Shown one piece after another: positions 46,341-60,647 of a stretch of DNA of 64,000 bases; positions within the stretch are counted from its first letter, which is position 1, and the number at the start of each line of letters is the position of its first letter. The stretch spans positions 27,747,160 to 27,811,159 of the forward strand of contig NC_134999.1 of assembly GCF_051020985.1 (NCBI RefSeq). The letters run 5' to 3'. Source of the stretch: Nomia melanderi. Taxonomy: Eukaryota > Arthropoda > Insecta > Hymenoptera > Halictidae. The translations under genes and the position numbers were made by a program. The notes beneath the pieces were generated by a model. It worked only from the letters and a program-made list of their open reading frames with translations, was not told where the DNA came from and did not search any database.

Positions 46341-47639
46341 CACTGGTGAATATTATAATAGTTAATTTGATTTAAAATTTCTAGTTTATTGAATCTGGTA
46401 ATATTGCATCTCCTTTTGTTATTTGTGTAAATATCACAGATCGTTATTACATATTATTTACCGTTAAAACTACTAGGTAGAAGTAAATAAAACGAAACAT
46501 GTTTTTTTCAGATAAAAATTAAATGGTTATTTTATATACAATTTTTCATGATTGAATCTTACCAGAAGAGGTTAAGGGGAATAGGATCGACGTTATATAT
46601 CGATCAGGTCGCTGCCCAGCTGAGAATGACTATGTCACTCACCGCGGCGGTGGACCTTATTTCCACTTGTAGAATATACTCTCGCAGTTTGGCCAGAAAA
46701 TCCCAGGACACACTGTATAATAACATAGTGTTCTTTCGGAAAGGAAATGAAATGAGTTATCTGACACTAAATCATTTAATAAAACAAGTTTTTCGCGATG
46801 TTTTTCATACATCCATATAAATATAAACTCGTTTATATAAATTTATCATTCTGATATGCGAAATTCATCACTGTACACATTTCGCCAACATACGTTTCGC
46901 ATTTTTCACTCTGAAAACCATGTTTATTCTGTTAGCATGCGAAATACTATAAATACGAATAGAAATAGTAATATACATAGTTGCAAAAAAGTGGTGTCAT
47001 ATCTTTTTAGGAGAACTACAGCATAACACAGTTTCACTCCGAATAATTATATATCTTGTTTTATAAGAAAATTACATTTTTAAAAGGAAACGAAGATTCG
47101 GAGAATTAAGAATTCGAGATTGAAAATCAAAGATAGAGGAAATGAATGAAATAAATTTGTCGACATTTACAGTATGTTTTTACTTTCATAATTATTCCCC
47201 TTCGCCGATAATTATGATTTAATTTCATTACGAATGTTTTACATAGTTGTCTTTAACAGTTTTCGTATTCGTTTTGAGCAGGAGAAACAAATTCCTTCGT
47301 ACAGTACCAATACTTACGATTTCAAACAGTATCTTATTAGTTTTCTCACGGAGTGTAGACCGAAAAAAGCTTACCACAATAACAAAATTTAACAGATTGA
47401 ACAAAAAAAGTTCTAAATTTCGTGTTCCCAAGACTATAGTTCACACCAATACTCAATTTCAATAAGACCCTCTATAAAGCGGTTTAAAAAATAGTCGAAA
47501 AATAACTATGAAAGTGAGATTTCCCATAAGAAACTAGTACAAACAGAAGTCCATCTTAATACAAGTTGGACCACTATCCAAAAGTGAAATTTCACGCGAA
47601 ATTCGTAAACCTGAGACTCGGGAACTCGGAATATGTTAA

Positions 47640-48598
47640 TTGAATTATACGGGGTTCTACAGTATTCCATAATGCATTCGTCTCGTTGGTGGATTCTGTT
47701 CTACTGATCGTCAACGCGCGCATAATGTAGTACGGCACACATAGTGTTCAATTGGTAAGGTGTTTATAATTTTGATAGGAATAGATTTTTCACGCGCCAA
47801 GTAATAGTTCTCATTTCTGATTTAATGTGCATAAACGGGTGTATGTATGTCATAGTGCGATTTTCGACGCTGAGTGAAGTGGATCACTCGGTTCCGATCA
47901 GTAAAGGCCGAGGACGAGGAGTATGGAGTGTAATCGAGGAGGATTGCGTGGCAGGGGTGGGGGATGGTTTTGGCACAACGGAGCGTGTCAGTACAGTGGG
48001 GGATGCTCTCGCCCTCGCTACCTCTCATTCTCTCATCTACCCTCCCTCTCGCCCTCTAGGCATCTAGTCAGCTCTCCTTCTCACTCTCTTTCCCTCTTGC
48101 CCTCACTAGCTCTCGTTCTGTCTCCCTCCCTAACTCCTGCTCTCTCCCTCTTTATTTCGAGTGTTCGACTGTCGGGAGCAGCTAGTCAGTGCGTCGTCAG
48201 CCTCCGCGTCGTCGCGTCTGATTTTTACTCCTTCCGACCTTCTTATTTCTCCTTTGCAATTCGTTCAAAGGAAATACGAACGTATCGTGAAATTGTCAGT
48301 TTACCTGGTCATTTCATCCAGTGAAAAGAAACGAGTCTCGCCCCTTTCTACGATTAACCAAATAAATTTGATTTCCCCGTTTTCCATTGTACTCGGTTGT
48401 GATCAGCGACGGTTGAACGATTCTTTCTAAGGAGCAGGAGGGGGGCAAGGGCCGAAAATTAGTTTCGTTGAAAGAGGGTGTTCGGTGCACTGCACTCTTT
48501 GACTTCTAATGAATTAAACACTAGTTTTCTGTTAGTGAATTTCTTCGGGACGTCGAAGATACCCTTGCCGATGCGTGAGACTTCGTTTATATAAACAG
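47640..48598 (+). promoter_or_regulatory. CpG-richer leader-like region ending at a strong splice donor
   Basis: G+C rises sharply from about 47870 to 48420, with a long CT-rich tract (48010-48150) built from CTCTC and CCCT words, and falls again at 48500. The block ends at ATAAACAG|GTACGTATG (exon end 48598), a close match to a 5' splice site. This looks like the promoter and first, perhaps non-coding, exon of a plus-strand gene whose coding exons lie downstream of or outside the window. Open frames here (47923-48324 and others) are low-complexity and not trusted. Confidence 0.4.
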
Positions 48599-50094
48599 GT
48601 ACGTATGAAGTATTTATACATACGAGTTTAAGTAAATATTTCCTGGGTAAAATGTATTTCTCTTTTGCGAATATTGTAGTAGTTGTTCCTAAATTTCAAA
48701 CAATCGAAGGAATTGTTCTGAAGGAAAGGAAGTATTAAGCAGAACCGTTAGTAATAATCGCTCTTGAATTATTTATATAGAGTACTTACGGAATACGTTA
48801 TTTGAAACGGAGGGGTTCAAGATACATTTTTGCAATGAATTTTCTTTTAATGGAACATTGAAATTGAACTGCAATAAGAACAATAAAATAAACAAATGTT
48901 TAGTGTATTAAGTTGATGCGACAATTTCGACGTTCTTTTGTAAGAAATAAATAGAAGACTTCTCAACTGTTCACTAGCTAAACCAAAACTAAGTAAAAAC
49001 GAAGAAAGAAGTGTCCTTTATACACATTATAATAGTTTGAAAACAGATGTTACTTGTTTTGAAGAAAAACATTTTTTTTGTTAACCACGTACAATAAGCG
49101 TCAAAATTTCTACGTCAAGCCAACGCGTATTACAATTGTAATATCAAATCAGTATTCCACCAGTGCGAGGAATGTCTGCCTGAAATGGACAAATTTATGA
49201 TTTCTACGTGTCTCGTCAGTAGTGTTTACTTTTGTCCCAAATGTTTCTATGGCATTCTATAGGTAGTTCAACCTCGGCACGTTCACCTTTGTTGAGTACA
49301 TAGTTTCTTAGTTTGTGTATTCGATATTCACGGAATTATAGTATACATATACAGATATATGTAGTACATTTACGTTGATTCACAAAATTATTTATCCGAG
49401 TATGAACTTGATAAATATGAATAAAATAATTGAATAATAAATTACTTTATTTGCGAATACATAGTTTATACTATAAATGTAACCGCTAACAAAAGTTAAA
49501 AAATTGTGTATGGTTAATAATTACATGAAAAACGATTTATGGCGATTGCATACGTGTGTTCACATTACAAAATTATTTGCACAGTTATTAAACATTATGC
49601 AAATGGTAAAGTTAATATTTGGATGGTAAATATTGTGTTTGTTTGTATAGCTCAGTAAGCTTCTTTGGCATAGATCCTACTATAGTGTTTACATACACTA
49701 TGTAATCCTCTTCAACTTTTTGCCATTTTTTCTTTATACGATTTTGCAATTTAGTCTTGTTTGTTATTGACTATTTACATATTTTATTTTTTATTTATTT
49801 CAATGTTATTTACTATTACTATTTCAATAGAATTCAAATCAAGAGACTGAACTAGAGTATTACTTATTTTCAGTCAATTGTATAATAACCGTTCTTGCAT
49901 CGTTTTAAATTTATATTTGGAGTCATTATCTTCATAAAAATAATTACGATTCTTAATTCCTCAACATTATGTTTTAAATTATTTTTTAGTATAGCTAGAT
50001 ACATGATTTTGCCCATCGTTCCTTCGATAAAATGCAATTTACTCACGCGTTGATAATTATGCACTCTCATATCATCACTTTGCCTCCAGCGTGT

Positions 50095-50437
50095 TTAACC
50101 CTTTAAGTGTTTTTGAAGCGTTCATTAATATTTGGGTAATTCATAATTGTTTGATATAATAAAAATAAAACAATTAACCTCATGTCCCTCGTAGCGAAAA
50201 ATTAAAATAGAACTTAACAAATATAAATGTCACTTAATTTTTTCGAGCCCAAATGAAATATACCTCTATTATCTATTTTGAAGGTTTAGATGAGGAATTT
50301 TTGTAATCTAGACTTTATGGTTTATGGAAGTAAGTGTAGACATAGAATGAACGTGGAATTTTTTTCTGATAATTTCTAAACAATGAAATAATTTTGTCGA
50401 GGGTAGTTGTAAAAGAAATCGCAATACAAGGGGTTAA
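50095..50437. mobile_element. TTAACCCCTTGT-ended element, 343 bp
   Basis: The left end TTAACCCTTTAAGTG and the inverse of the right end, TTAACCCCTTGTATTGC, are flush with TTAA. The right half resembles 52500-52633, sharing GAAATCNNANNACAAGGGGTTAA and TAGACNTAGAATG. Confidence 0.6.
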
Positions 50438-52394
50438 TTATTTGAAAATAAAATCCGGCGATTCAATTGTTACTGGCTCTAGTAGACCTTTATTTCATAA
50501 GTCACAGCTCTAATTGTAACCCGTATCGTAACCTGTTGGTACCACATAAGAACTGCTCCTAAAGTACATTGAGGACGGGTTAACCCGCTGCATTAACCCG
50601 AGTAGGTTATAAGTTACACGTACAGGCCTGAAAGGCATTATCGGTCTGCTCACATTGCGCTCAATATTTTTTAATTGTTTACTTTTTCCGGTGATCGATG
50701 GTAAAACGAAATCGGATCAGAATTCATAGTGTGAACAAACGCATCATATACAATTGAATAATCGCGACCACGGTCGTATTTAAAATACTGCGGATGCCTT
50801 TCTGCCATGTGATATGTTATACATATAATTTGTATACATTTGAAATATAGTAAAAAACCAAACAATGCATTTTACATAAGTATCATGTACACTATCGGTC
50901 AGAAGTTTGGGACCAATGCATCGGTTAAAAGAAAAACTTCCATGTTTTGTAAACAATTTTTATTGGGGAATTTTTGTGTATGATAAAGAAACAAGGATAT
51001 GTGTGTATTAGTCAAATGTAAGGATATATCATTTTTGTTATCTTATTTTATATATTAATAAGATATATTAATAAGATATATAATTTTTAATTTGTGATGT
51101 TACATCTGATGTAGCTAAAGCAACAATAGGGTATACGATACGCCAAAAAACTTCACTTTCCGAATTTTTTGAAATTTTACCATCGATGCGCTCAATGGGT
51201 ACCTAACTTTTTCTAGTTGAAATAAATTCTCTATTGTTAGGTTCCATTTCACGAAATGAAAAAAATTCTTTTGGTCATATCCAATTACAATAATAATAAA
51301 AATGACGAGAAGAATATACTACTTTATGCATTTTATATGGTGGTTAGATCAAGGCTATAACTATGATAATAACGTAAAATATAACGCTTTCTGTTTTGTG
51401 GAGTTAATCGATTTTGCCATTTATTGGCCATTTTGCATTTAAACTAGAATAAGTTGTTCATGGTTTTACTACTTTACATTTTAGATGCTCGTTAGATTAA
51501 GACTATACCTATAATAATAAAGTGAAAAACATTCTATAATATTTATTTAATTTTTCATTTAAACAGAAGTTTGTGAAGCCAGTGTACACAATTCCATCAT
51601 TTTCTCTGCTTTCTGTTTTCTGGAGTTAATCGATTTGACCATTGCGTAGCTCATATGTTAATATCGTCATAGCAACGGAAACATTGGGCTCTCTAAACGA
51701 ATAACTGTGTCTTATATATGTATGTGATGCGTGGTCATGAACATGTTAAATGAAACCGAAACGGAGTATGAGCGGATCAACAGTGGGTTTCAAGACTTAT
51801 GGAAACGTTCAATTCAAACCGCAATCCAATTTATACTAGTTTGACTTAAGTCTTTAATAAAGTTAGTTAAATTAACTATATTTTCCACTAGTGTAGTAGT
51901 GGAGATTTCAAGGTAAAGTTAATTTTTTAAAACGGAACTCTATATTCTTTATTTACTACGCACGTTGTGAAAGCGGGTGTTGAGATAAGTTCAACGACAC
52001 GCTATATTTTATCATTTTATGTGGCAGTGCCATGAATAAACGGGACTTAGTTTCCGTTAACGCGTATCGAATAGCGTCGATCGGCGAAACGTTCCCTTAC
52101 TTTACATCCTATCTTCCAGTGCAAGATTGATTCAATTGTTAACCAAATACACATACGCTTAGCTTGAGAGAACCGTTACTGCTGCAATAAGCAAAAAAAT
52201 TGGAGATTATTTTGAATAGTATAAATAGTTTCATTTTCACTTTCTACTTAACTGTTTTAATTTTTACTTTCTAAATTCGATAGCTCAACAAATTTCTAAA
52301 TGAAAGTTTAAAAAAATATTCTGTAAGGATTGCACAAATAAAATAAACAATTTTTAAAAATCGATTCTTTTATCCAACTAAGTGATGCAATCCC

Positions 52395-52633
52395 TTAACT
52401 CTTACCGCGAGGCTTATGGTGAAGATTAAAAAACGACATTTAATAAATAGAAATGCAATTCAGTTCTTTTGAATCCAAATCAAATGTTATTTATCTGTCA
52501 TCAATCGTTATGCTTTAAAATAAATGTAGACTTAGAATGCGTATAAAATTCTTATACTTTACTAATGAATTATTAAACATAAAGTAATTATAAGGAGTGG
52601 AGATATGGAAGAAATCATAGGACAAGGGGTTAA
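52395..52633. mobile_element. TTAACTCTTACCG...CAAGGGGTTAA element
   Basis: A 239-bp segment flush with TTAA at both ends, related through its right half to 50095-50437. The left end has diverged. There is no coding frame. Confidence 0.55.
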
Positions 52634-54033
52634 ATATGGTTATAACTAATTTATTTTTAAGAATTTAATAAACAATCGTCATTGACACACCACAATTGAT
52701 TGCTACCTTCTGTTCAACACATTCAGTCCATTTGCACAACTGAACAAATTGTAATACTGACAACGAAATCGATGGTTTTAATTTGAAATGAGGTCTGTGA
52801 AATTCGGCACTGACTTTCCTGTAAGGTAAATATGTATCCTCCTGCAGGGGAACTACTTCTGTTTTTTCCCGAGCATTTAATGACGTTTTCAAAAAAAAAA
52901 AGAAATACAAACTGAACTTTCTGAGATTATCTCTGGACTCAGTAACTTTCTGACGACTGGTCGCAAAGTAATTCCGAACTTTCTGTAAGTTAACTGCGTT
53001 TCAAGAAACACATACTTGATTGGTTCGTTTTTTCCTTTCGGAATCTCCGGTGGTGAAAGAAGTGGCAAGTTTCGCAGCTGTGAGGAGAAGGAAAACAAGA
53101 ATTTGAGAATTCAAAAGTTTCGGATACGTTCACGGGACGAAACGTTTTACAAACAAGGTGCGCATGTTAGATTTAGGAACATACAAGGAAGAATAAGAAA
53201 GTCAGGAAAAAGGAATAAATGTAAGATACACGAAGATGGATAAGAAAGTTCATTCTTATTTATAGTGATCTATAGTTCAGTGAAACTGAATGGTGATGCT
53301 TGTCGAAGGTCTTCGCGAATCGTAAAAATTCCCATCCACGGAACCTACATAACAATAAGTCCCATTTATTTATAACACTACCATATCGGAATACCTAATA
53401 TATGAAGCATATCATTAAGTGTTCCTCAACACCCACTATCACAGGTTGTAAATAAAAAACTATAGAGCTCCATTTAAAAAAGTTATTTGAAATTTCCTAC
53501 TATCGCACCCACGTAAAAAGCATTCACATATACCGTATAACATGCCTCTTAATACTAAATAATTTACCTATAAACATTTTTATCATAGCTTTAATATTTT
53601 ACGAGATATTCAACCTTTCGCATTTAACCGCAACACCCTGTAGCTACATGTAGTACATTTATATATGTGTATAAGCCACATGTACATGTTGTAAGTTTAC
53701 TCGGGCATTTAAAATTGTTATCAAGAATAATTAATAAATAACTACATAAAGATATCCTTCTTCTACACACATCATTATCTTTGACCCCCCTGATGAAGCC
53801 AATTGCAATGATGGCGAAACGTTGGGAACATTATCCAACACGGCTCTCACCCGAAAGCCAAGATCCAATGTAACAATTCAGGCCGTGAAAGCACCAAATC
53901 TACTAATAATTAATAAAATATCTATATTTAATACTATTGCAAACTATATCTACAGTTTGATACAGAGGAGTCTTACAAGTATTTTTACGGATACGTCAAA
54001 ATCTCAGCCGACCTTACGTACTGGTGGTTAAGC

Positions 54034-54228
54034 TTAAACCTTCGCTGACAAACATGCTTTGAAATATACAAAACCTTCAGCAGATGAAGCTAAATTATAC
54101 ATCAGTTTCTTAATTAATATAAAAAAAGGAAAGTACGTGCTGATCTCTTGTTGTTTCAATAATTACCTCATTCGTCTGCGACTTAGTCTTCCAAACACGA
54201 AAATTTCATCTCGTCCGCAAAGGGTTAA
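54034..54228. mobile_element. TTAAACCTTCGC MITE
   Basis: The left end TTAAACCTTCGCTGAC faces the inverse of the right end, TTAACCCTTTGCGGAC. This gives an inverted repeat of about 16 bp with three mismatches, flush with TTAA, over 195 bp. Confidence 0.65.
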
Positions 54229-55037
54229 AACTAAACTTTCTTAAACTAAACTCTAAGTGATACCTGGACTTTTTTTTCTTTCTTTTTTAAAGAAAAATCC
54301 ACGATGTATTTACATTGTTCTCAATTGTAGATGAAGTATATATTATAATTTTCTAAAATTAGACTACTTTCATTTGTACGTAGAGGACATTAGGGAGAGA
54401 TAGCTCATTTTTTCTAACAAGAATGATTACATCATAAATATTATTGATACCTAATAAAAAAGAAATACGTGAACCTGCTTACGGGGGTCTTGACCTAAAC
54501 GCAGGTTAGAACGTTGTAATACGATTAAAGTCGTGAATTCCAAAACAGCGTAAGATCACCTTTTAACATTATCCATATGAGTTATAGGTGTAATTATTTC
54601 CAGACTACTCAGACCTATTTAATAATGTTAAGAATGGGTAATATATAATATTAAGGGTTTGAAATTTTAATTATAGAGATACATTCTTCGATAAGTCACT
54701 TTGATTTTCCAAGAGTTTCGTCATAGAAAGAATACTGTTGTATGGAATGTTTTTTTACGTTCCATTTTTACTACAAATCAATTTCTGTCTCTATCAACTT
54801 AACATTTAATTTTTGGTATTTAAATTAACTGTGTGTGGAAATATAGAACTGACATAAATATTTAAACTAAATTCAGTTGTACATTTCTTATGAACGAATA
54901 ATTTTATGTATAAATACTTATATCGATGTATATATTGTTAATAAAACAGTATATAAATGATATATAAACGTTATAAACAATGAAACACTAAGAATTAGAT
55001 AATGTAAACTGACAATGAGACTGAGATAGTCAGAGTA

Positions 55038-55260
55038 TTAACCCTCATCGTACCACGTCTGTGATAACTATTATCTTTTTTCTTACTTTCTTGTTTAATC
55101 GTTTATTTCGCGTAACATTCATTAGCAATAGACAAGAGCAATAAAATAACAAAATACAGGTTCAAAATGTTTGTGTTAACAAGTTCTGATTATAGGTTCG
55201 CGTGGGCCCAGGTGTGATCGTCTGCACAATCACTAGAATCGCCGGTACTGTGAGGGTTAA
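55038..55260. mobile_element. TTAACCCTCA MITE with clean ends
   Basis: The left end TTAACCCTCATCGTACC and the inverse of the right end, TTAACCCTCACAGTACC, match at 15 of 17 bases, flush with TTAA; total 223 bp. It is non-coding. The ends are among the best preserved in the window, suggesting a younger insertion. Confidence 0.8.
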
Positions 55261-56084
55261 TATCACTTAATTGTCTAGCGGCGCTTGTCGCATTACCACG
55301 ACCACGAACAAAACAATAAGGCATACAATTATGTATTATATTATGTTATGTTATATAATGAACAAAATAAGCAAGATAATACACATTAATTGCTCATCAA
55401 CAGATTTTCTTATTCAGATATAGGAAAGAAATTGCTTATTTTAATTTGCTGATTCCATGTATGTGTGTATGTATATAATTTTATACATGTGTATAGTCTT
55501 CTTATAACCTTCCTCAATATTTGTTTATTAATGAAATTCATGTCATTAGTGAAAAATGTATTTAATAATTTTGTTAATCTATCGATGCAAATTCTAGCTA
55601 TCGCTGTTAAAGTATATTTTCAAAAAACTAAAAAAATTATATTAAATACTTAGACGTATAGTATCTTCTTATTGTTGTTCCTAATTAAACAATAGGTTTG
55701 TTTCTGATGCTGGTTTTGCAAAAAAGTGAGCATCGTTGGGGCAAAAACTTAAGCCACATCCGATTAAATTGGATTAGGATGTAAATTGCCTGAGTGGGTT
55801 AATCCACTCTCACAATCAGTGCACTCATACTGACGCGACGAGTTACGATACGGGTTAGACTGCTGTTACAATCCCTATTTCCGTTAACTCTCCGTTGGGA
55901 ATACGGTTTTTCCCCTAACGTGGCCAACAATATAGACCTTTATAGCCATGCTTGATATTTCATTTTTGTGACGTTTATAAAAATTTGAGAAAATTCTATG
56001 ATACTCATTACAGTTAATAAAGCTAATAATAATTTTATCGTTAGGTGTTTTCATCGTGTGAATTTGTATTATTAGTTTTTATTA

Positions 56085-56140
56085 CTATATATTATTATTA
56101 TATTATTATTATTGTTATTATTGTTATTATTGTTGTTATT
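56085..56140. repeat. ATT/GTT trinucleotide microsatellite
   Basis: Repeated TTA and TTG triplets, with a higher-order TTATTATTG nine-base pattern towards the right. Confidence 0.8.
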
Positions 56141-56150
56141 GCTATATAAA

Positions 56151-56250
56151 AAACTATATAAAACCACATAAAACTATATAGAAATATATAAAGCTATGTA
56201 AAACTATATAAAACTGTACAAAACTATACAAAACTTTATAACACTTTATT
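56151..56250. repeat. Tandem array of ~10-bp AAACTATATA units
   Basis: Ten consecutive units of exactly 10 bp follow the consensus AAACTATATA with one to four substitutions each; weaker units continue to about 56275. It directly follows the ATT/GTT microsatellite. Confidence 0.85.
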
Positions 56251-57311
56251 AAATATATAAAACTACGTAAAAAACTAGGATACAAAATTTCATATTAAAT
56301 TTTATAATTTTGCTGTGTTGAATAAAATGGCGACTGAGTCGAGTCGAATTGAATTACATTTTCGAGTGCAAAGGGTTAAACTCCTTCGAATACATAAAGC
56401 TTACAACTGGCATAAACTCTTGACGTAACTGTAGACGTAAACGGAAGTAATGATGCACTCATTATGATTATATAAGGTAACGGTGCTTAATATGGAACAC
56501 CACGATATTTCGAAAATTAAATTTAAATGTACCGATTTGAATATTAATGTTTATTAATTTCTTCGTGTTTTGTTGCAGGTTTCATTGAAAAAGAGCATAC
56601 CTCTTATTTTGGCAAGCTTTTAAATTCAGATGTTCCATATTAGGTGCGGTTATCCTATTTATATGGAGTAAAAGGAAAGTTGTATATGCTTATACTAGTC
56701 GGAGTAAATACAGATATCTACTACTGTTCCATTTGATATGAGAATAATTTTCGTTTACTTAAGTGTATCATAAATTGAATGTTCCGAAGTAATGAAACAT
56801 TTGAAACTGTGACATTAGACACTTACAATTTCTGATCTACCTTTCATTTATACACCTTGCATAGCATTTGAAATTTTATCAAATTATATCTCATAGATTG
56901 AGTTTCGATGTTGTAAACGATTTTGTAGGCAAATTTTTCTTCACCCTTCGAAGTCACGGTTTTAATTCATTTTTTCACAATCCGTACACAGATGAACAAT
57001 AGATGAAATTGAAATTGATAGTGTCACCGGTGTTTGTTGACGTGTTACCACTTATAAATTCATGGTATATGTTATATCCGTAAGTAGAAATCAAGTATAT
57101 ACAACGTATTTTTTCTATTGGGATATCGAGTAACGCTTAACCCTTTAGTTCCCGGTGACTTAACCCTTTGAAACCACATATTTGAATATCAGTAAAATAC
57201 GAACCAGTGAACTACACAGTCGCGAAGCTATCAGTATAAAATCGATATAGTAAGTGTCCTCTTTATTTTCGACAGTTGGAACAGCATGTTTTATAAAAGT
57301 ATTTGTTTTTA

Positions 57312-57515
57312 TTAATCCTTTTGCGTTCGAATGCCGCCATAATAGTGACTTTGAGTTTTGATATTTAAATTCGAAAGCTGCAAATAAATGACAAACAACG
57401 ACAGATTGATGTGTGCTTTTCTTCTTTTCCAGTGTTTAAGCCTTCGACACATAACGCGGCTTTTTTGTCGACGAATTTTCATGGGTTTAAAAGATTCTCG
57501 TCCGCAAACGGTTAA
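57312..57515. mobile_element. TTAATCCTTTTGCGTTCG MITE
   Basis: The left end TTAATCCTTTTGCGTTCG and the inverse of the right end, TTAACCGTTTGCGGACG, flank 204 bp, flush with TTAA. It sits between two further CCCTTTG-type ends: TTAACCCTTTAGTTCC and TTAACCCTTTGAAACC at 57137-57180, and CCCAAAGGGTTAA at about 57787-57800. A nested arrangement is possible. Confidence 0.65.
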
Positions 57516-60500
57516 CACTGCCACGAAAATTTTGGGAATTTTACATAACACATGATAAATAGGAAGAATTATTAATTATTGGGTATCACAATTCCTACGT
57601 TACACTATTATATACTTACGTTATTAAACGTTTTTATTCAATAACAACATATTGTATATTATAACTGTTTCCAAATAATTTAGAAGTGTCAGTAATCGAT
57701 GACCACCACGGCAGTCAATGTGTTAAATATAATAAGTTAATCAACATATATTGTAAATGTATTTTCTCTAAATATTTTTATTTGGCACCCAAAGGGTTAA
57801 CACGTCAAATGTAACACACAATAAGAAAAGGTGTGCAACGCGTGAAGCCATGCAGTATCTTATGCGGACATTGCTGGGCGCGTTCGGTGTTTAATACACT
57901 CTCGCATCACCCGGATCGATAATCGTAAGGCTGGAGCTTGGGGACCTTTCTTGAAAAATAAATTTTTTAATTTTATCCTCGTCTTTTATGTGTGCTAGAG
58001 TTAAAAGCACCGAGTGCCTAATTGCAAGCACCGTTTCATTAAATTATTGTATTTTGGTATAATGTCTCAATTATTCATAATTACCAAATAATTTGGGAAG
58101 TATCTTTGATGACAAAGAAGGATAGTTTCTCATTATAATCTTTTGGAAGATACCAATGTTTTAAAATATTTGAATGACTTTGTTGAGTTTTTTCATTTAT
58201 CATATTTTTATAGTATAGAACAGGGGTGTCGAGGACTAGTGGCTCACGTGCCTCCGAGGGTTTTTTCCTCTCGAGCTGGTGAGCAAGAGTTACCCTCTCC
58301 GTACCTACTTATCTATATACACACTTTCCTTTCCTCTTCCAGTTATGCGTGAACGCCACTAAGAGCAGGTTAGTCATCACTACAAATACAATAATGTAGG
58401 GGAAAGAGAGTTTACTGAAATAATTAAATCACTTCTAACATATCGAAAGGAATCACGGATTTGAAATAGAAATCGTGGTGGACTAACACTAAATCTACAA
58501 AGAATAAAACTAACATCAATAATCAGATAAAATGTCAACAACGTTATACGCTCACAAAGCATATGTAGTTTAATTTCCGGGGAATTGATGTCCGTGATAA
58601 ATGAACCGTCAAGCTGTAATAATTGTAATTTTATTAAATATATTTATGATAAATGTGTATTAAATATTTTACATTTTATTGTAGGAGGGAGAGAATTTAT
58701 TCTTCAATAAATTACTTTATAAAATTTAATCTTTTCAAATTATTAACACATCGTTCAGAAACGGTAACTAAAAATCAATTTACACGCACAATATATACAT
58801 TCGGATACATCTACCTCGCTCGCACGCTTTAATACATTTCCTATAAATGTATAAACATCATCATTCCAATTATTATTAATATAAGAGATATTAAGAACTA
58901 TCCTCTCAGCGATATAGTTAGGCCCAGATCCGTGAGACACCCTGTATAAATTACAATAGTGAGCTGTTGCAACACATTTAGCGCATCATTTTCACACTAT
59001 ACGAGTAAATTAAAAAATAATACGATCACGCGTAAGCTACAAATTTTATTTAAAAGGAACGTTATTTAGGGTGACAGACAATGAATACAAACTAGATTTG
59101 AGACGATATCCATTTATTATCGAATTATCTACAAATCAACTGTCTTACCTTTCAAGTGGATCTCTTGGGAGATCACACATCACCGTAGGAACAGAAAATT
59201 GTCTCACGTAGTTCGATCCGAAGAGTAACGATGTTAGGGGGTTCATCCAAAAAATACGTATTCGCTGTGGTGAAATATTCATCTGCTGGCACTACACTTA
59301 CGACAGAGTAATTTCTAATAAAGAAAAGTGTCGGAGTACTACATGTAGAGTAATTCAAGCCTAATACATTACAATTTTTTCATCTCGAATTTCACTTTGA
59401 AGGGGTGAAATCATCCTTTGAAAACAATGCAAATTTTTCTGTCCCATGGACTATCTTGAGAACGATAAAAGATAGCGACAAAAAGGCTCAACAAAAAAAT
59501 ACATTGTTCTTTCACGTCCATAAAATTGCAAAATAATTCAAAATTTTTTTAATTATTTTGCAATTTTATAGATGTAAAGGACATCGTTTTCAATCAGTAT
59601 TGAGCCACTTTTAAATCTGTTATACTACTCGAAAACATTTCAATGATAGTTAGCATTATTTCCAGAAACCGTCTGAATCATTTGCAATGTTTTAGAACCA
59701 CTTTTTTTCAGATTATAGTAAAATTTAATGCGCATTCCTTTTTCTTCATAATTTGTCATGATTAAAAGTCATGAAGACATTAAACAACGTTCTCGTACAA
59801 CAGCGATAACTCGACTGAACGAAGAGTGTGCGCGATGCTGTTTCGTGCATACACTCTATGCATATTAGATAAACTGCTATCCAAGCCAGGAGATACCATG
59901 TATTCAGCGTCACCATCAAATATCACGTTTTATGCGAGATATTTCAAAACTTTTTGAATACACTTTGTATGTATATCATCGAATTGACTGCATTTAATTG
60001 CGTACAATGGCATATCAGTTTTTGTAAGAAAATATTTTTTGTGAGACATGTGGCTATGGATGGCGGCATGCGTTAAAAAGCAGCAAAAACGTAAAATAGC
60101 AATAACTTAATATTTTATTTAAAAAGTTAATACATTTTATAAGGAAAATTATCTGAAATTTTCCGTAGCACAAAACATGTTAGACAAGGCGTTGAATATG
60201 TGTTGCGAGTGACGCGTAAAACTCGCGTCAGATTGGTTATTGATTCTGAGCACGAAGCTGCACCCTGCTTAAAACTTTTTAGGGAGTTAACCCTTATTCA
60301 ATTTAAAGGGTTGCTCTCTCACTTTTCATTTAGCCACGTATTACCTGTTATCTTGTTTATTCTTACTTTTGCTGTTTAGTAAGTCTTGAACTGTGGATAT
60401 TTGCAATTCATCAAATACCTTTCTTGCTGTTAAAAAATAAAGTTTTTAACCAAATTAGTGAAATGAGTTTAATGGGAGTTAATGAGAAAGGTTATTTTTA

Positions 60501-60647
60501 TAGTTCTTCCTAGTTTGTTGCCTAAATTTTAAGAATAATTAAACTGCAAATGTTTGTCGTTGGTAATAAATTATGATAAACAAATTTCAACCCAGCTATA
60601 TAAAAATAAAAATAAAGTAAAATTCAAGGATATTCCATAACATTGAT

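Larger units (their letters stand above)
43735..47639. other. Non-coding region with scattered MITEs
   Basis: No exon is recognised. Copies of elements at 44480-44738, 45126-45375 and 46246-46340 are listed separately. GC-richer patches at 43950-44230 and 45600-45930 carry open frames (44048-44314 and 45677-45931, minus) with no recognised domain. They could be parts of an unplaced repeat or non-coding exons. Confidence 0.45.

Noticed and set aside
47923..48324. Plus-strand open frame of 133 aa
   Set aside because: It is a translation of a CT-rich low-complexity tract in the leader-like region; the Ser/Leu/Pro repetition reflects the nucleotide repeat.
58222..58350. hAT-like element starting CAGGGGTGTCGAGG
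   Set aside because: Only one end is recognisable; no matching right end or 8-bp duplication was found, so no feature was called.
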